64,000 bases of DNA. It comes from Ectobius pallidus. Lineage: Eukaryota > Arthropoda > Insecta > Blattodea > Ectobiidae. Below are positions 9,778 through 19,570 of this stretch, piece after piece; position 1 is the stretch's first letter, and each line of letters starts with the position of its first letter. Made by a program: the position numbers and the translations under genes. The stretch spans positions 8,858,530 through 8,922,529 of the forward strand of contig CAXKWD010000006.1 in the NCBI GenBank assembly GCA_964059195.1, in the 5' to 3' direction. The notes beneath the pieces were generated by a model that saw only the letters and a list, made by a program, of their open reading frames with translations, had not been told where the DNA came from and searched no databases.

Positions 9778-12696
9778 TCAAGCTGAAAAGAAATCATCCA
9801 TATTGTAGAAGGTGTGAGTTACTAAATATTGCTTCAGAGCTCTTTTGAAAGATTTGCATTTGCTTTTAATACATAGTGATTTAATCTCTTTTGGAAGGTT
9901 ATTGTATATTTGTATTGCGGAATAATAAGCACCTTTCTGAAAAAGTTTTAATGAGTTAGCTGGTCTATGTAAATCATTCATGTTTCTAGTAGTACGCCCG
10001 TGTATACTGTGATTACTTTGAAATTTATCAATATTATCTACCATGTAACACATAACAGAGTATATATACTCTCCGGTGAGAGTGAGGACTTTTAATTTTT
10101 CAAACAGCGGTTTACAAGATTCTCGTTTTTTCTTTCCACATATTATTCTTATTGCTCGCTTCTGTAATCTAAATATTTTTTCCCTATGTGCCGAGTTACC
10201 CCAAAAAATGATTCCGTACCTCATAACAGAGTGAAAATATGCAAAATATACCGTGAGTAATGCGTCCTGTTGTAATATATCATTCAAAGTTCGTAGCGCA
10301 AAACATGCTGAACTTAGCTTAGAACTTATCATTACAATGTGTTTCTTCCAGTCAAGATTTTGGTCAATTTGTAGTCCTAAGAATTTTATGTTGCTAATTT
10401 CCTCTATGATTTGTGTTTGATAATTGATTACAATGTTTGAGATATATCTATTTTTTGTTCTAAATTGAATAAAGTGGGTCTTATCAATATTAAGTGACAT
10501 TTTATTAGCTTGAAACCAAGTATTTAATTCGTGAAAAGTCTTTGTAGCTAGTCTTGCTAAATCTTCTTGTGACTTTCCTGTTACGAGTACACTAGTATCA
10601 TCTGCAAAAAGCAATGCCTTTGATTCGTCACTTAAGTTATCTGGTAAGTCATTGATGAAAATTAAAAAGAGCAAAGGTCCCAGTATCGATCCCTGAGGTA
10701 CTCCATTTTTAACAGTCCCTAATTTTGATTCATTTCCATTTATTATTACCTTTTGAGTTCTATCAGACAGGTATGATTTGAACCACTTTAGTGTTATATT
10801 ATCCAACCTATAGTGTTTCAGTTTTTGAAGTAGAATTTCATGATTTATACAGTCAAACGCCTTAGCTAGGTCACAAAAAATTCCTAGGGCATGTTTCTTT
10901 TTATCTAACGCTTCCAATATTTCTGTAGTGAGTTGAAATGTAGCATTATCAGTGGACATGCCACTTCTAAATCCAAACTGAGATGGTGTAAGAATGTTAT
11001 TCAAATTAAGATAGTGTATTAAGCGGTTGTACATAACTTTTTCAAAAACTTTTGAAAATGAGGTTAGGAGTGATATAGGTCTATAATTTGATGGAACATT
11101 TTTGTCACCTTTCTTAAAGAGGGGCTTAACAATAGCATGCTTTAGTCTTATTGGAAATATTCCACTTTTTAACGAACAATTACAAATATGACTAAGAGGT
11201 TTACTAATTTCAGATGAGCAGCTTTTTAACAACTTATTACTTATCTCATCCCATCCAGAAGAGTTTTTGCTTTTGAGTGACTTGATTATATTTTCAATTT
11301 CTCTAGAGGAAGTTAATTTGATTTGAAATGTATGGTTCTGGACTATAGGTGTTTTAAGTAGGTCTGCTGCATTAATGCTAATATTAGTTGTAGGAATACA
11401 TTTCTCTGCAATGTTTATAAAGTGATTATTAAAAGCATTTGTGATATCTGATACATTATCTAGCTTTTTGTTCTGGTATGTTAGTGACATGCAATCATTG
11501 TTTCCCTTTGATCTCCCTGTTTCGTTTTTAATTATATTCCATATAGTTTTAATTTTATTGTCTGATTTATTAATTATTTGTGAGAAATGCCTACTCTTTG
11601 CCTCTTTAATTACTTTCTTCAGTGTATTGCAGTACATTTTATAGTGTTCTTTATGAGCTGGGTTGTTACTGGTTCTACATTTTAAATATAGCTCTCTTTT
11701 GTTTCTACATGATATTTTAATGCCAGTGGTTAACCATGTTTTATTCCTTACATTAGGTAAATTAGCAGTTTTCTTTTTTGGAAAGTTAGTTTCAAAATGC
11801 CGCAACACAATATTTAGGAATTCATTTAATTTACAGTCTACTTTGTCATAGGAAAATATAGATCCCCAGTTTTCATTCTTCAGATCTTGTTTGAAGTTTA
11901 AAATTGAAGCATCATTCATTACTCTAGTCATATGGGTATGTTTTTTAGTTGCGTTTACCTTACTATCGTTTAGCACTAACATTTGTGCATCATGGTCCGA
12001 TAATCCATTTAATATTGGTAATATTTTAAAGTTAGGGTGCTTTTCTATGTCTATGAATATATTATCTATTATTGTTTGAGAGTTGTTTTGGATTCTAGTT
12101 GGAAAGTTTACTACAGAGTCTAAATTATAACTACCTAGTAGGGATATCAGTCTGATCTTTTTTTCACTATCAATTGAGAAGTCTACATTAAAGTCGCCGC
12201 ACAGTATAATATTTACATTATTACTATACAGATAGTTAAGAACCTTTTCTAACTGATTTGTAAAATAATTGAAATTACCTGTTGGTGCTCTGTAAATGGT
12301 CAGTATTACAAATGTACTGTTATCCGTTTCCACTCTGGCTGCGCAGCATTCAAAATCCTGTTCCTTACAGTAGGAACTGGTGTCTATATCACTAAAATTT
12401 AAGTTACTTTTGATGAATATACTCACACCTCCGCCTTTCATGGAACGTCTAAAGAAATTTGAGCACAATGAAAAATTATCAATTTTTAATTGTTCCAGCT
12501 CTGTTTCTGCACAGTGGTGTTCCGTTAAACAAATAACTTGAATTTCCTGCTTGTTAGAATTATTTGTATCCTGAAAAGCTAACTTAAATTCTTCAAATTT
12601 ACATTCAAGCCCCCTTATATTTTGATGATATAATGCAAATGATTTACTAGTTCTAGTTGCAGGCTTGTATATATTACCAATGTTTACTCGAGGCAA
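9778..12696 (-). CDS. LINE ORF2: AP endonuclease plus reverse transcriptase
   Basis: A 972-codon open frame. Residues about 20-240 form the endonuclease/exonuclease/phosphatase domain, with HQNIRGL, the acidic LTEHH, CGDFNVDF and the catalytic SDHD. The RT follows at about 480-760, with PLFKKGDKNVPSNYRPISLL, FGFRSGMSTDNA, the first Asp in FCDLAKAFDCINH, GVPQGSILGPLLF and the catalytic box LLFADDTSVL. The thumb has LNTWFQANKMSLNIDKT and IKFLGLQID. These domains nick target DNA and prime cDNA synthesis from the nick. All key residues are present. The frame starts at TTG (12696-12694). I find no in-frame ATG between the upstream in-frame TAA (within the ORF1 3' end) and this point. Confidence 0.93.
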   Translation of the reverse strand: MPRVNIGNIYKPATRTSKSFALYHQNIRGLECKFEEFKLAFQDTNNSNKQEIQVICLTEHHCAETELEQLKIDNFSLCSNFFRRSMKGGGVSIFIKSNLNFSDIDTSSYCKEQDFECCAARVETDNSTFVILTIYRAPTGNFNYFTNQLEKVLNYLYSNNVNIILCGDFNVDFSIDSEKKIRLISLLGSYNLDSVVNFPTRIQNNSQTIIDNIFIDIEKHPNFKILPILNGLSDHDAQMLVLNDSKVNATKKHTHMTRVMNDASILNFKQDLKNENWGSIFSYDKVDCKLNEFLNIVLRHFETNFPKKKTANLPNVRNKTWLTTGIKISCRNKRELYLKCRTSNNPAHKEHYKMYCNTLKKVIKEAKSRHFSQIINKSDNKIKTIWNIIKNETGRSKGNNDCMSLTYQNKKLDNVSDITNAFNNHFINIAEKCIPTTNISINAADLLKTPIVQNHTFQIKLTSSREIENIIKSLKSKNSSGWDEISNKLLKSCSSEISKPLSHICNCSLKSGIFPIRLKHAIVKPLFKKGDKNVPSNYRPISLLTSFSKVFEKVMYNRLIHYLNLNNILTPSQFGFRSGMSTDNATFQLTTEILEALDKKKHALGIFCDLAKAFDCINHEILLQKLKHYRLDNITLKWFKSYLSDRTQKVIINGNESKLGTVKNGVPQGSILGPLLFLIFINDLPDNLSDESKALLFADDTSVLVTGKSQEDLARLATKTFHELNTWFQANKMSLNIDKTHFIQFRTKNRYISNIVINYQTQIIEEISNIKFLGLQIDQNLDWKKHIVMISSKLSSACFALRTLNDILQQDALLTVYFAYFHSVMRYGIIFWGNSAHREKIFRLQKRAIRIICGKKKRESCKPLFEKLKVLTLTGEYIYSVMCYMVDNIDKFQSNHSIHGRTTRNMNDLHRPANSLKLFQKGAYYSAIQIYNNLPKEIKSLCIKSKCKSFKRALKQYLVTHTFYNMDDFFSA

Positions 12697-12722
12697 GTAT
12701 GTAAGTTGTTGTTCCCTTTCAT

Positions 12723-13736
12723 CTAAAACCTCCCTAAAAAACGAGAGGAGCCACCAACTATGACAGGAATAGGCCTGTTACAATTAAATTCTTCAGCAAT
12801 CAGCTTTGCCAGAGTCTTCTTCCCTCGAGAGTTGAGGTGGAGTCCATGCCTGGTGTATTCTTCTCTTCTTATGCTGTTAACAGACAAAACATTGATATTA
12901 CCATTATTAGCAGAGAAGTTCCACAGCTTGTCGTTCACAGCTTTCACCTTGTCTCGAAGCGACGGCTTATCATACCTGTGAAACAATTCAACAAAATTTA
13001 TATTAGTGTGAGAGCTGCTGCTGGAGATGCTGCGTAGATCCTGCTCGATATCAAAGCTGGGGTCTCTGTCTAGGCTGTTACCGCCACCTCCCACAATCAC
13101 TATGTGGTCGTCCTTTGAGAAGCCTTTAGACAGCTCCTTTGTACCTGAAATCACATCTCTAAGTTCAGCATTAGGCTTACATATACATTCAACTTTGAAG
13201 TTCTCTCCAACAGCATCTTGCAGGGTAGTTCCCATATGTCTGGCGTGGCTGCTACCTAGAACAAGGATCTTTTTCTTATTATTACTACTAGGCCTATGCT
13301 CCTTCTTGGCTTGCCTGGGTGCTACAGTTGGCTCAGCTGGGGATTCCACTTCCTCTAGGCCATCTAAAACAGAGAATCGATTATTAGTAGCTACAGGGCT
13401 ATAAGTCTTCTGCAAGGGTGACACGTTGCTGCTTGACGGTCTTCCTTTGGGTCTCTGCACTACCTCTGAGAAGGACTCTACCTTGGAAAAAGAAGTTACA
13501 TTAAGTTTCTCATTCAGAGATCGGACATCCTCCTGTAATAAATCAATAACATATTTCAAATCATTAATTTCCCTATCCTTCATACACAGCTTGCAGAACC
13601 AATCGCCATCAGGAACATCGTCGGCACATACCCTAGAACAAACAAAGTGATACCAAACATCACATGAGTCACACTGAATACCATCAGAAACAGCTGTACA
13701 ACAGTTACCACATAACTCTTCAATCGCCATTTCCAA
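12723..13736 (-). CDS. LINE ORF1: PHD finger plus SGNH-type esterase
   Basis: This 337-residue protein opens with a PHD-type zinc finger (C9, C12, C22, C25, H30, C33, C48, C51). A coiled-coil-prone stretch (about 50-80) and a polar linker follow. An SGNH hydrolase-like domain begins near 155: block I LVLGSSHARHMG, block III VGGGGNSL and block V HGLHLNSRGK carry the expected Ser, Gly, Asn and His. PHD/esterase ORF1 proteins are known from CR1-group LINEs, where they are thought to act in RNP assembly or membrane and chromatin contacts. The stop TAG is directly followed by ATG (12722-12720) in the same frame. Confidence 0.9.
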   Translation of the reverse strand: MEMAIEELCGNCCTAVSDGIQCDSCDVWYHFVCSRVCADDVPDGDWFCKLCMKDREINDLKYVIDLLQEDVRSLNEKLNVTSFSKVESFSEVVQRPKGRPSSSNVSPLQKTYSPVATNNRFSVLDGLEEVESPAEPTVAPRQAKKEHRPSSNNKKKILVLGSSHARHMGTTLQDAVGENFKVECICKPNAELRDVISGTKELSKGFSKDDHIVIVGGGGNSLDRDPSFDIEQDLRSISSSSSHTNINFVELFHRYDKPSLRDKVKAVNDKLWNFSANNGNINVLSVNSIRREEYTRHGLHLNSRGKKTLAKLIAEEFNCNRPIPVIVGGSSRFLGRF

Positions 13737-14036
13737 ATTGTCCTAAGAAATAGAATAAAAGAAAAATGTCTCTCTCTGATGTCCATCACCTGAAGCATAA
13801 TCCTGGATTTGGCCTACTGTGTTGCGTGGTGAAATTGCAATCTTCTGTAAACAGGTTTGGAGGTTAGAAAGAAAAAATGTAGAGTTTTGTGAATCCCTGT
13901 AAACGAATCTTTCGAAACATCACTTGAAAATTTGTGTCCTCTGAGAACTTTTCAACTTTTAACTTTGTAGATACCCATACCGTAGTTCATATTGTAATTT
14001 TAGTGGTATGTAACTTTACATGACTATACTCTATTG
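13737..14036. other. Possible 5' UTR of the LINE, then unassigned DNA
   Basis: The DNA just above ORF1 may be LINE 5' UTR. No second full-length copy is in the window to mark where the element ends. Confidence 0.4.
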
Positions 14037-14171
14037 TACAGTCGGTCAAATAAAAAACGTCTGGCGTTATTTTATAAAGTATCATGAACGAGCATATGCG
14101 CATGTACAGGAAGACTTAAGGTTAGGTTCACACATGCCTCTTGTCTATCCATGTATTTTCTTGATTATTTA

Positions 14172-15065
14172 GGCTGCGTTCGGGGAGCTCGCTTTCGTGC
14201 TGCTCGCGTTCGGGGAGACTATAAGCATCTCGCGCTACGAAGCTCCCCGAACGCTAACAGCAACGAAGGGGCGAAAACAATGGCGGTGAATATGGCAGCA
14301 GACGGTCGAAGGAAAGTTTTTTGACCGCTATTGCGCTAATTATAAAAGAAGAGATTGAATATTATCTCGCAAACCCTTCCATCTGGGCAGCTTAAGGAAA
14401 CACGAACATTGCATTTTTCTGCCACGGTCCAAACTTTACACGGGATGAGAATAATACCTTCAGCAGACGACCTTAAAATCTTGGCTTATAAAAACTTTGC
14501 CCATACTCACTAGATGACCCAACTGAAAATCATTAAACAACACGACCAGATTTTACCGTTTCTGTTTTCAGTCTGGACCTTTTAAACCTTTAGACTTCTT
14601 AACTTCATAATAAATCCTGCCGGACCTAAAGCTAAAGTAAAAAAAGCTTATCCTTTATCTATTTTTGTATTTGTTATTTTTCTTTGTAACATTAATTTGT
14701 ATGGTATGCATTATTTTATGTATGTATTGTAAGGTATATATTTTATAAATATTAAAAATGTTCAATGTACATGTATGCATTACATGTTTTTGTACATGTA
14801 TGTATTATATTAACAATGTTCATGTATGTTTTGTACAATAAACTAAACTAACCCTGCAGACGACGTTCGGGGACCAATGAAATCGCTAATAGCGTCCGCA
14901 GCATCTCGTGCCTCACCTCTCCAGAAAAAGCGTTGTTAGCACGAGCGGTGACGTCAAACGCTTTCAAACCGTGACGTCATATACGCGCTCACAGCACTGT
15001 GAGCGAGCTCCCCGAACGACCAAAGCACGCTTTTAGCGCTGAAAGCGAGCTCCCCGAACGCAGCC
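14172..15065. mobile_element. Harbinger-type MITE, TTA TSD
   Basis: The TIR is perfect over 25 bp and starts GGCTGCGTTCGGGGAGCTCG at both ends, flanked by TTA at 14169-14171 and 15066-15068. A TWA trinucleotide target fits the PIF/Harbinger superfamily. Further inverted copies of CGTTCGGGGA occur inside the termini (about 14208-14217, 14241-14256 and 14864-14873), plausibly transposase-binding subrepeats. No transposase is encoded, so it is non-autonomous. Confidence 0.85.
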
Positions 15066-15192
15066 TTAGTCAGTTTTGTTCCAAAACAAACATGTATAGA
15101 AGGCTGTGGCTATATGCCTCAAATCCGCCATATCCTTGGTTGCAAATTTTTATAATATTAATAATTAATAGATTCGCGAGGAATATGTTTAT

Positions 15193-15426
15193 TCAAGGAG
15201 CATTTTTTAAAAATTTTATTTTATAATACCGATACTTGTAGTGCAAAATCAATAACTTACGCTCAACTTCTGCAACAAATCTAGCATCGAAATACGCGGC
15301 CTTCTGCAGATCCACGTTTCCTATGAAAACTTCCGGTCGCATTATAGTGACTTTCCTACTTCTGAGCTGCTCTTTCATAAATATGGAACCTTCTCGCTGC
15401 TTCAGAGGCCGAAAACTGCAGGTCAA
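15193..15426 (-). CDS. Unrecognised short ORF inside a mariner-like element
   Basis: A 77-codon frame with LKQREGSIFMKEQLRSRKV, IMRPEVFIGNVDLQKAAYF and DARFVAEVERK. The composition is protein-like and charged. The reading frame runs into GTAAGTTATT just after the AEVE residues, which could be a 5' splice site. It may be a captured host exon or part of an element gene. I do not recognise the family, and no start context is diagnostic. Confidence 0.35.
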   Translation of the reverse strand: MTCSFRPLKQREGSIFMKEQLRSRKVTIMRPEVFIGNVDLQKAAYFDARFVAEVERKLLILHYKYRYYKIKFLKNAP

Positions 15427-15706
15427 TTACAGCCCTAACTACACTTTCTCTCACTTTAGCATTTGTATGTGGCTATGACACAAAGCAAAATGAATTATGA
15501 CAATACATTAAGTTGAATATCGTGTGTTGCGCTTTCCACGTTCATTTTTCCCTCGTTCATGTTTTCCCTCCTGTCGCATGGCCTCATATGTTCCAAAAAT
15601 GACCTGTATTTTATGTTTTTTATAGGAAACTTGTGTTAAACTAATGCGTTAAAACTTTAATTTTAACTGCATACGAGTCCCGACGTTTTTTATTTGACCG
15701 ACTGTA

Positions 15707-16139
15707 CATTTTGATGGGTTTCATATCTCATACCGGTACTCGTGAAACTAATTTGAGATCTACGGAATGAATATTAAATTATTACGCTAAACTTGAGAAT
15801 AAGGTGACCGCAGTCACAACCGGGCCGTACCTAGTGGAACCAAGTGTACAATGTTGCCAATATTACAAACATGATTACACACCGATTGAATTCAACAGAT
15901 AAATGACTTTTATAGGATGATTTATGAAAGATGTGGAAGGGTCAGAAAGCTTCTGCATTAAGAATTCTAGGTCCGTGACAGGTTATGTTAGGTTAGGAAC
16001 AGTCATGTTAGTTGAGCAGCAGTATTCTGCATAGCGTGGGGTTCGTGCCATGTAACGATGTTTTACGAAAGGCGTGGAAGGGTATTAAGGCTTCTAGAAG
16101 TAGTAACAGCCAAATTCTAGGTCTGTGACGGGGGCAAGT
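15707..16139. repeat. Dispersed TTAGGTTAGG-type direct repeat region
   Basis: The phrase GTTATGTTAGGTTAGGAACA at about 15980 recurs at about 16996 with similar downstream DNA. A looser version is at about 47300. The two nearby copies flank the TIR element at 16142-16982. No gene is seen. Confidence 0.55.
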
Positions 16140-16141
16140 TA

Positions 16142-16982
16142 ACACTTTGCGACCCGAGCGGCTCCCCTTTCCATCGGCCCGGTCGCCTTCTTCGCCAGGC
16201 AGGCTTCCCCTCCGCCTACCGCGCATCGTCCCGCGCGAATCTACCCCGCTATTGCTCTTGCCGGCCGCTACTAAGCGCCGGTAATGCAGCTTCCTGTGTT
16301 AAGCCGCAGCTTACTCTAATGATTGCCTTGCACCATACATAATATTTCACAATGTTTAAAAACGATTATAAAAACAAAATAAAATTTCACGAATTATATT
16401 AAAACAATACCCTTGTGCCAAACATCATATTTCACGATCTTTAAACACCGATTTGAAAGAAAAAAAATTCACAATATATAAAAAATCGAAATTTACATAA
16501 TATTTCCCAATTTAAAAAAAACGCCGTGTTAATTGATGCAGAAAAATTCCCTTGCACCAACACTACTCTTTTCATAACAAACAAACCATCTCAAAATTAG
16601 AAAACCCGATTCTTGCGTTAACACTCGCTAGCGCCAACTAAATTAGATAACTAAAATATACCGGAACTTCCTTCACTGCTCAACTGTCCTTCGTAGCATA
16701 ACGGATAAGTCTCTTGGCTACGATGCTAAGGGTCATGCGTTCGATCCCCGTTCGATCCAAAATTTACTGTTAGGAATAGGTCTCGAATAGGTAGGTAAGG
16801 TGAGAGGAAGAGAGGAAAGAGACGGGAAAGGAAGAGAAGAAGAAAATAAAGGAAAAATAAATTATTTTTCTCTTTCACCATTTCCTTACTAGATGTCGCC
16901 ACCGTCGCTACTTTCCTAGTAGTTCTAATGCCGCCGCTAGATTTCTCGTAGTGGTGGGGGGCTCGGTTGGGTCGCAAAGTGT
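16142..16982. mobile_element. TIR element (ends ACACTTTGCGACCC) with TA flanks
   Basis: The left end ACACTTTGCGACCC and the right end GGGTCGCAAAGTGT are perfect inverses, and TA lies outside each (16140-16141 and 16983-16984). The interior holds spaced CTTGCACCA / CTTGTGCCA phrases followed by TATTTCACGA-like text, and a tRNA-like block at 16684-16760. The TA target suggests the mariner group, but no transposase remains. Confidence 0.65.
16684..16900 (+). repeat. tRNA-like (SINE-like) repeat, copy 1
   Basis: TCGTAGCATAACGGATAAG resembles a pol III A box, and GTTCGATCCCCGTTCGATCC contains a B-box-like GTTCGATCC. The following text (AGGAATAGGTCTCGAATAGG, then GTAGGTAAGG and polypurine) recurs at about 17760-17900, inverted at about 19240-19345, and at about 49870-49990. 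It is therefore a dispersed family with a tRNA-like head. The head is poorly conserved in the other copies. Confidence 0.55.
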
Positions 16983-16989
16983 TATTTTC

Positions 16990-17440
16990 CCGTGACGGGT
17001 TATGTTAGGTTAGGAACATTTGTACTAGTTTAGGAGCAATATACTGAATAGCCTGGGTTTATTATGTCTCACATTGAATATTTTCTGTGACGGGAAATTT
17101 TACCCATGCACCGATTGTTTCTCTTTTGTTCCCTGCGGCTTGGAGGGGCACGGTCGCTAATGGCAGAGCATGGCTGGCTACGCTATTCTGGAGTTCCACT
17201 GAAATACAAGAAAAACGCAGGAAACGGAAATTTATTTTTGAAGGGACCTATTCCAAAGTTGAGACGTTCCAATTATCATTATTAACTTATTATGTACGGT
17301 ATGTCATTTCTAAATACAGGCATGGGTAAAATGCATGGTCAACTCCCATATTTTAACATGAGATTATGTTAAAAAATAGTTAAACACACAAGGATTTCAA
17401 CAAATATTATTCTAGGGAGAGGAGATGTCCCATCCACCCA
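16990..17440. other. Unassigned DNA
   Basis: Holds the second TTAGGTTAGG repeat (about 16996-17060). The remainder has no recognisable gene. Confidence 0.4.
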
Positions 17441-17489
17441 CCCTAAATAGTGCATTTTATTTTATAGTACGACATGGAGGAAAGTAACG

Positions 17490-17999
17490 ATAACCTTTCC
17501 CCTCACAAGCTGTTCGCTGCTCAAGGTTGGCTGCAACCTTTCCCCTCTGTACTGCATGTTGTACTGCGCTATGTGCTATTATTTATAATTAAAGTACAAT
17601 CACCCTTGCATCAAAACGGCTCTTTTAGAGGCAACATAATATGTCACGATTATAATAATGACCCTTGCACCAAAACTGCTATTTCTCATGTATTAAAGCT
17701 CTCTCAAGTTAAATAGATGAGTTTTCCCCTCACTGCTCAGCAATCACTCATGGCTAGTGGTCTCGGGTTCATATAGTAGTCGATATGTAAAATTTACGAT
17801 TAGGATTAGGTCCCAAATAGGTAGGTAGTGAGAGAGGTAGGAAGGAGGAGGAGGAAAAAGGAAAGACAAAGGGAAGAAAGGAGGGGAAAATAGTTTTAGG
17901 TCTTGCACTAGGCTCCTCCTCTTACGGGACCTGCCTGGGAAGGAGGGGTTTAGGGTGGGGAGTAGTGAGACATCTAGGAGGCCACATCTATTATGCAAA
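17490..17999 (+). repeat. Dispersed CCCTTGCACCAAAAC repeat family, copy 2
   Basis: Contains CACCCTTGCATCAAAACGGC and GACCCTTGCACCAAAACTGC, each followed by a TCACGAT or TTCTCATG stretch. Then come a CACTGCTCAGCAATCACTCA block and the tail GTCCCAAATAGGTAGGTAG with polypurine. An inverted relative lies at 19196-19570 on the far side of the truncated LINE, and another at 49560-49990. The unit is probably a compound repeat. Confidence 0.6.
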
Positions 18000-19190
18000 A
18001 GGTGTAGATGTAGATGTAGTTTTAGATATCTCGTCCTGTAGATCCTGTGTTGAGCGGGGCTCAAGGATATAGAACATGTCAGATCAAAAAATACATGCAT
18101 GTTATAATAATAATATACAATAACTGCAAGCTGCCAAATTTGTCCATGCTGGAAATATTCCTCCAAATTGTAGAAGGTGTGAGTTATTAAAAATTCCTTG
18201 ACAGATGTTTTGAAAGGTTTGCTCTTTCTTTGAATACATAATAATTTAACGTTGTTTGGAAGCTTGTTATATATCTGTATTGCAGAATAATAAGCACCCT
18301 TCTGAAAGAGTTTTAATGAGTTAGTTGGTCTGTGTAGATCGTTCATGTTTCTGGTAGTACATCCATGTACACTGAAATTAGTTTGGAATTTATCAATATT
18401 ATCTACTATATAACACATAACGGAATATATATACTCCCCTGTAAGAGTGAGGACTTTTAATTTTTCAAATAGCGGTTTACAAGATTCCCTTTTTTTCTTT
18501 CCACATAATATTCTTATTGCCCGTTTTTGTAATCTAAATATTTTCTCCCTATGGGAAGAGTTGCCCCAGAATATGATTCCGTACCTCATTACCGAGTGAA
18601 AATATGCAAAATATACCATAAGTAATGCATCCTGTTGTAATATATTAATCAAAATTCGTAAAGCAAAACACTCTGAACTCAGTTTTGGACTTATCATTTC
18701 TATGTGTGTCTTCCAGTCAAGATTTTGGTCGATTTGCAGTCCTAAAAATTTTACATTGCTAATTTCTTTTATGATTTGTGTTTCATAATTAATTTCAAGA
18801 TTTGAGATACATCTTTCTTTGTCCTAAATTGTATAAAATGGGTCTTATCAATATTAAGTGTCATTTTATTAGCTAGAAACCATGTGTTTAACTCGTGAAA
18901 AGCCTGTGTAGCTATTCTTGATAAATGTTCTTGTGACGTTCCTGTTACAAGTACACTAGTATCATCTGCGAAAAGCAATACCTTTGATTCGTGACTTAAG
19001 TTATAGGGCAAGTCATTAATGAAAATGAAAAAGAGCAAAAGTCCCAGTATTGATCCCTGAGGTACCCCATTCTTAACAACCCCTAAGTTAGATTCATTTC
19101 CATTTATTATTACCCTTTGAGTTCTATCAGACAGATATGATTTGAACCACTTAAGTGTTAAATTATCCAACCCATAATTATCCAATTTTT
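18000..19190 (-). mobile_element. Second copy of the CR1-like LINE, 5' truncated
   Basis: Homologous to 9636-10830 over the RT palm-to-C-terminus and the 3' UTR. The 3' tail has the same CATCTA-type repeat (about 18000-18015). Two frames remain. Frame 19185-18769 has LTLKWFKSYLSDRTQRV, GVPQGSILGLLLFF and LLFADDTSVLV. Frame 18697-17744 has RYGIIFWGNSSHREKIFRLQ and KRAIRILCGKKKRESCKPLF; past the LINE stop it reads on into 3' flanking DNA. A frameshift lies between them, near 18780. Truncation at about residue 640 of ORF2 is the usual outcome of incomplete reverse transcription. Confidence 0.92.
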
Positions 19191-19195
19191 AAAGT

Positions 19196-19570
19196 GAAAC
19201 TGGAAACAAATTAAATAATTGATTTCTTCTTCGTTCTCTTCTCCTCTTTCTTTTCCTCCCTCTTCCTTTCTCTTACCTTCTCTATGCCCTACCTACCTAT
19301 TTGGGACCTATTCCTAACCGTAAATTTTATGCACTACTGGTATACGAACCTGTGACCACTAGCACCGTAACTAGCAGCCATAACCACTACATCATGAGTG
19401 ATTGCGGAGCGGTGAAGGGAAAATTCATCTACCGGTATTTAAGTTTAGAGAGCATTAGTAGGCCTACATGAGAAATAGCTTCTTTTGTGCAAGGGTTGAT
19501 TTTTATAGGCTAATTGTGAAATATTATGTTGGCTCTGAAAAGAACTGTTCTGGTGCAAGGGTCGTTTATG
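19196..19570 (-). repeat. Dispersed repeat family, inverted copy 3
   Basis: Mirror of the 17490-17999 repeat: CTACCTACCTATTTGGGACC, a GAGTGATTGCGGAGCGGTGA block, then TGTGCAAGGGTTGATTTT and GGTGCAAGGGTCG. With copy 2 it brackets the truncated LINE in opposite orientation. Confidence 0.6.

Larger units (their letters stand above)
9631..13736 (-). mobile_element. CR1-like non-LTR retrotransposon, nearly complete
   Basis: This - strand element has two long open frames (ORF1 13736-12723, ORF2 to 9778), a 3' UTR of about 120 bp and a 3' microsatellite tail of CATCTA units (9660-9631). A 5'-truncated relative at 18000-19190 has the same 3' UTR and the same type of tail, which fixes the 3' end. The 5' end is not defined; any 5' UTR lies above 13736. 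ORF1 with a PHD finger plus esterase, and ORF2 with an AP-type endonuclease plus RT, is the organisation known for CR1-group elements. Both frames are free of stops, so the copy is young. Confidence 0.9.
14039..15704. mobile_element. Tc1/mariner-like TIR element with TA target, carrying a nested MITE
   Basis: The ends are perfect inverted repeats of 22 bp, beginning CAGTCGGTCAAATAAAAAAC on the left and matched from the right end. TA dinucleotides flank both sides (14037-14038 and 15705-15706). That is the pattern of Tc1/mariner elements. About 770 bp of its own sequence remains once the Harbinger-type MITE (14172-15065) is removed. No DDE transposase frame is visible. An open frame at 15193-15426 on the - strand is listed separately. 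Confidence 0.85.

Noticed and set aside
11441..13650. Several + strand ORFs of 60-125 codons
   Set aside because: All are antisense shadows of LINE ORF1 and ORF2.
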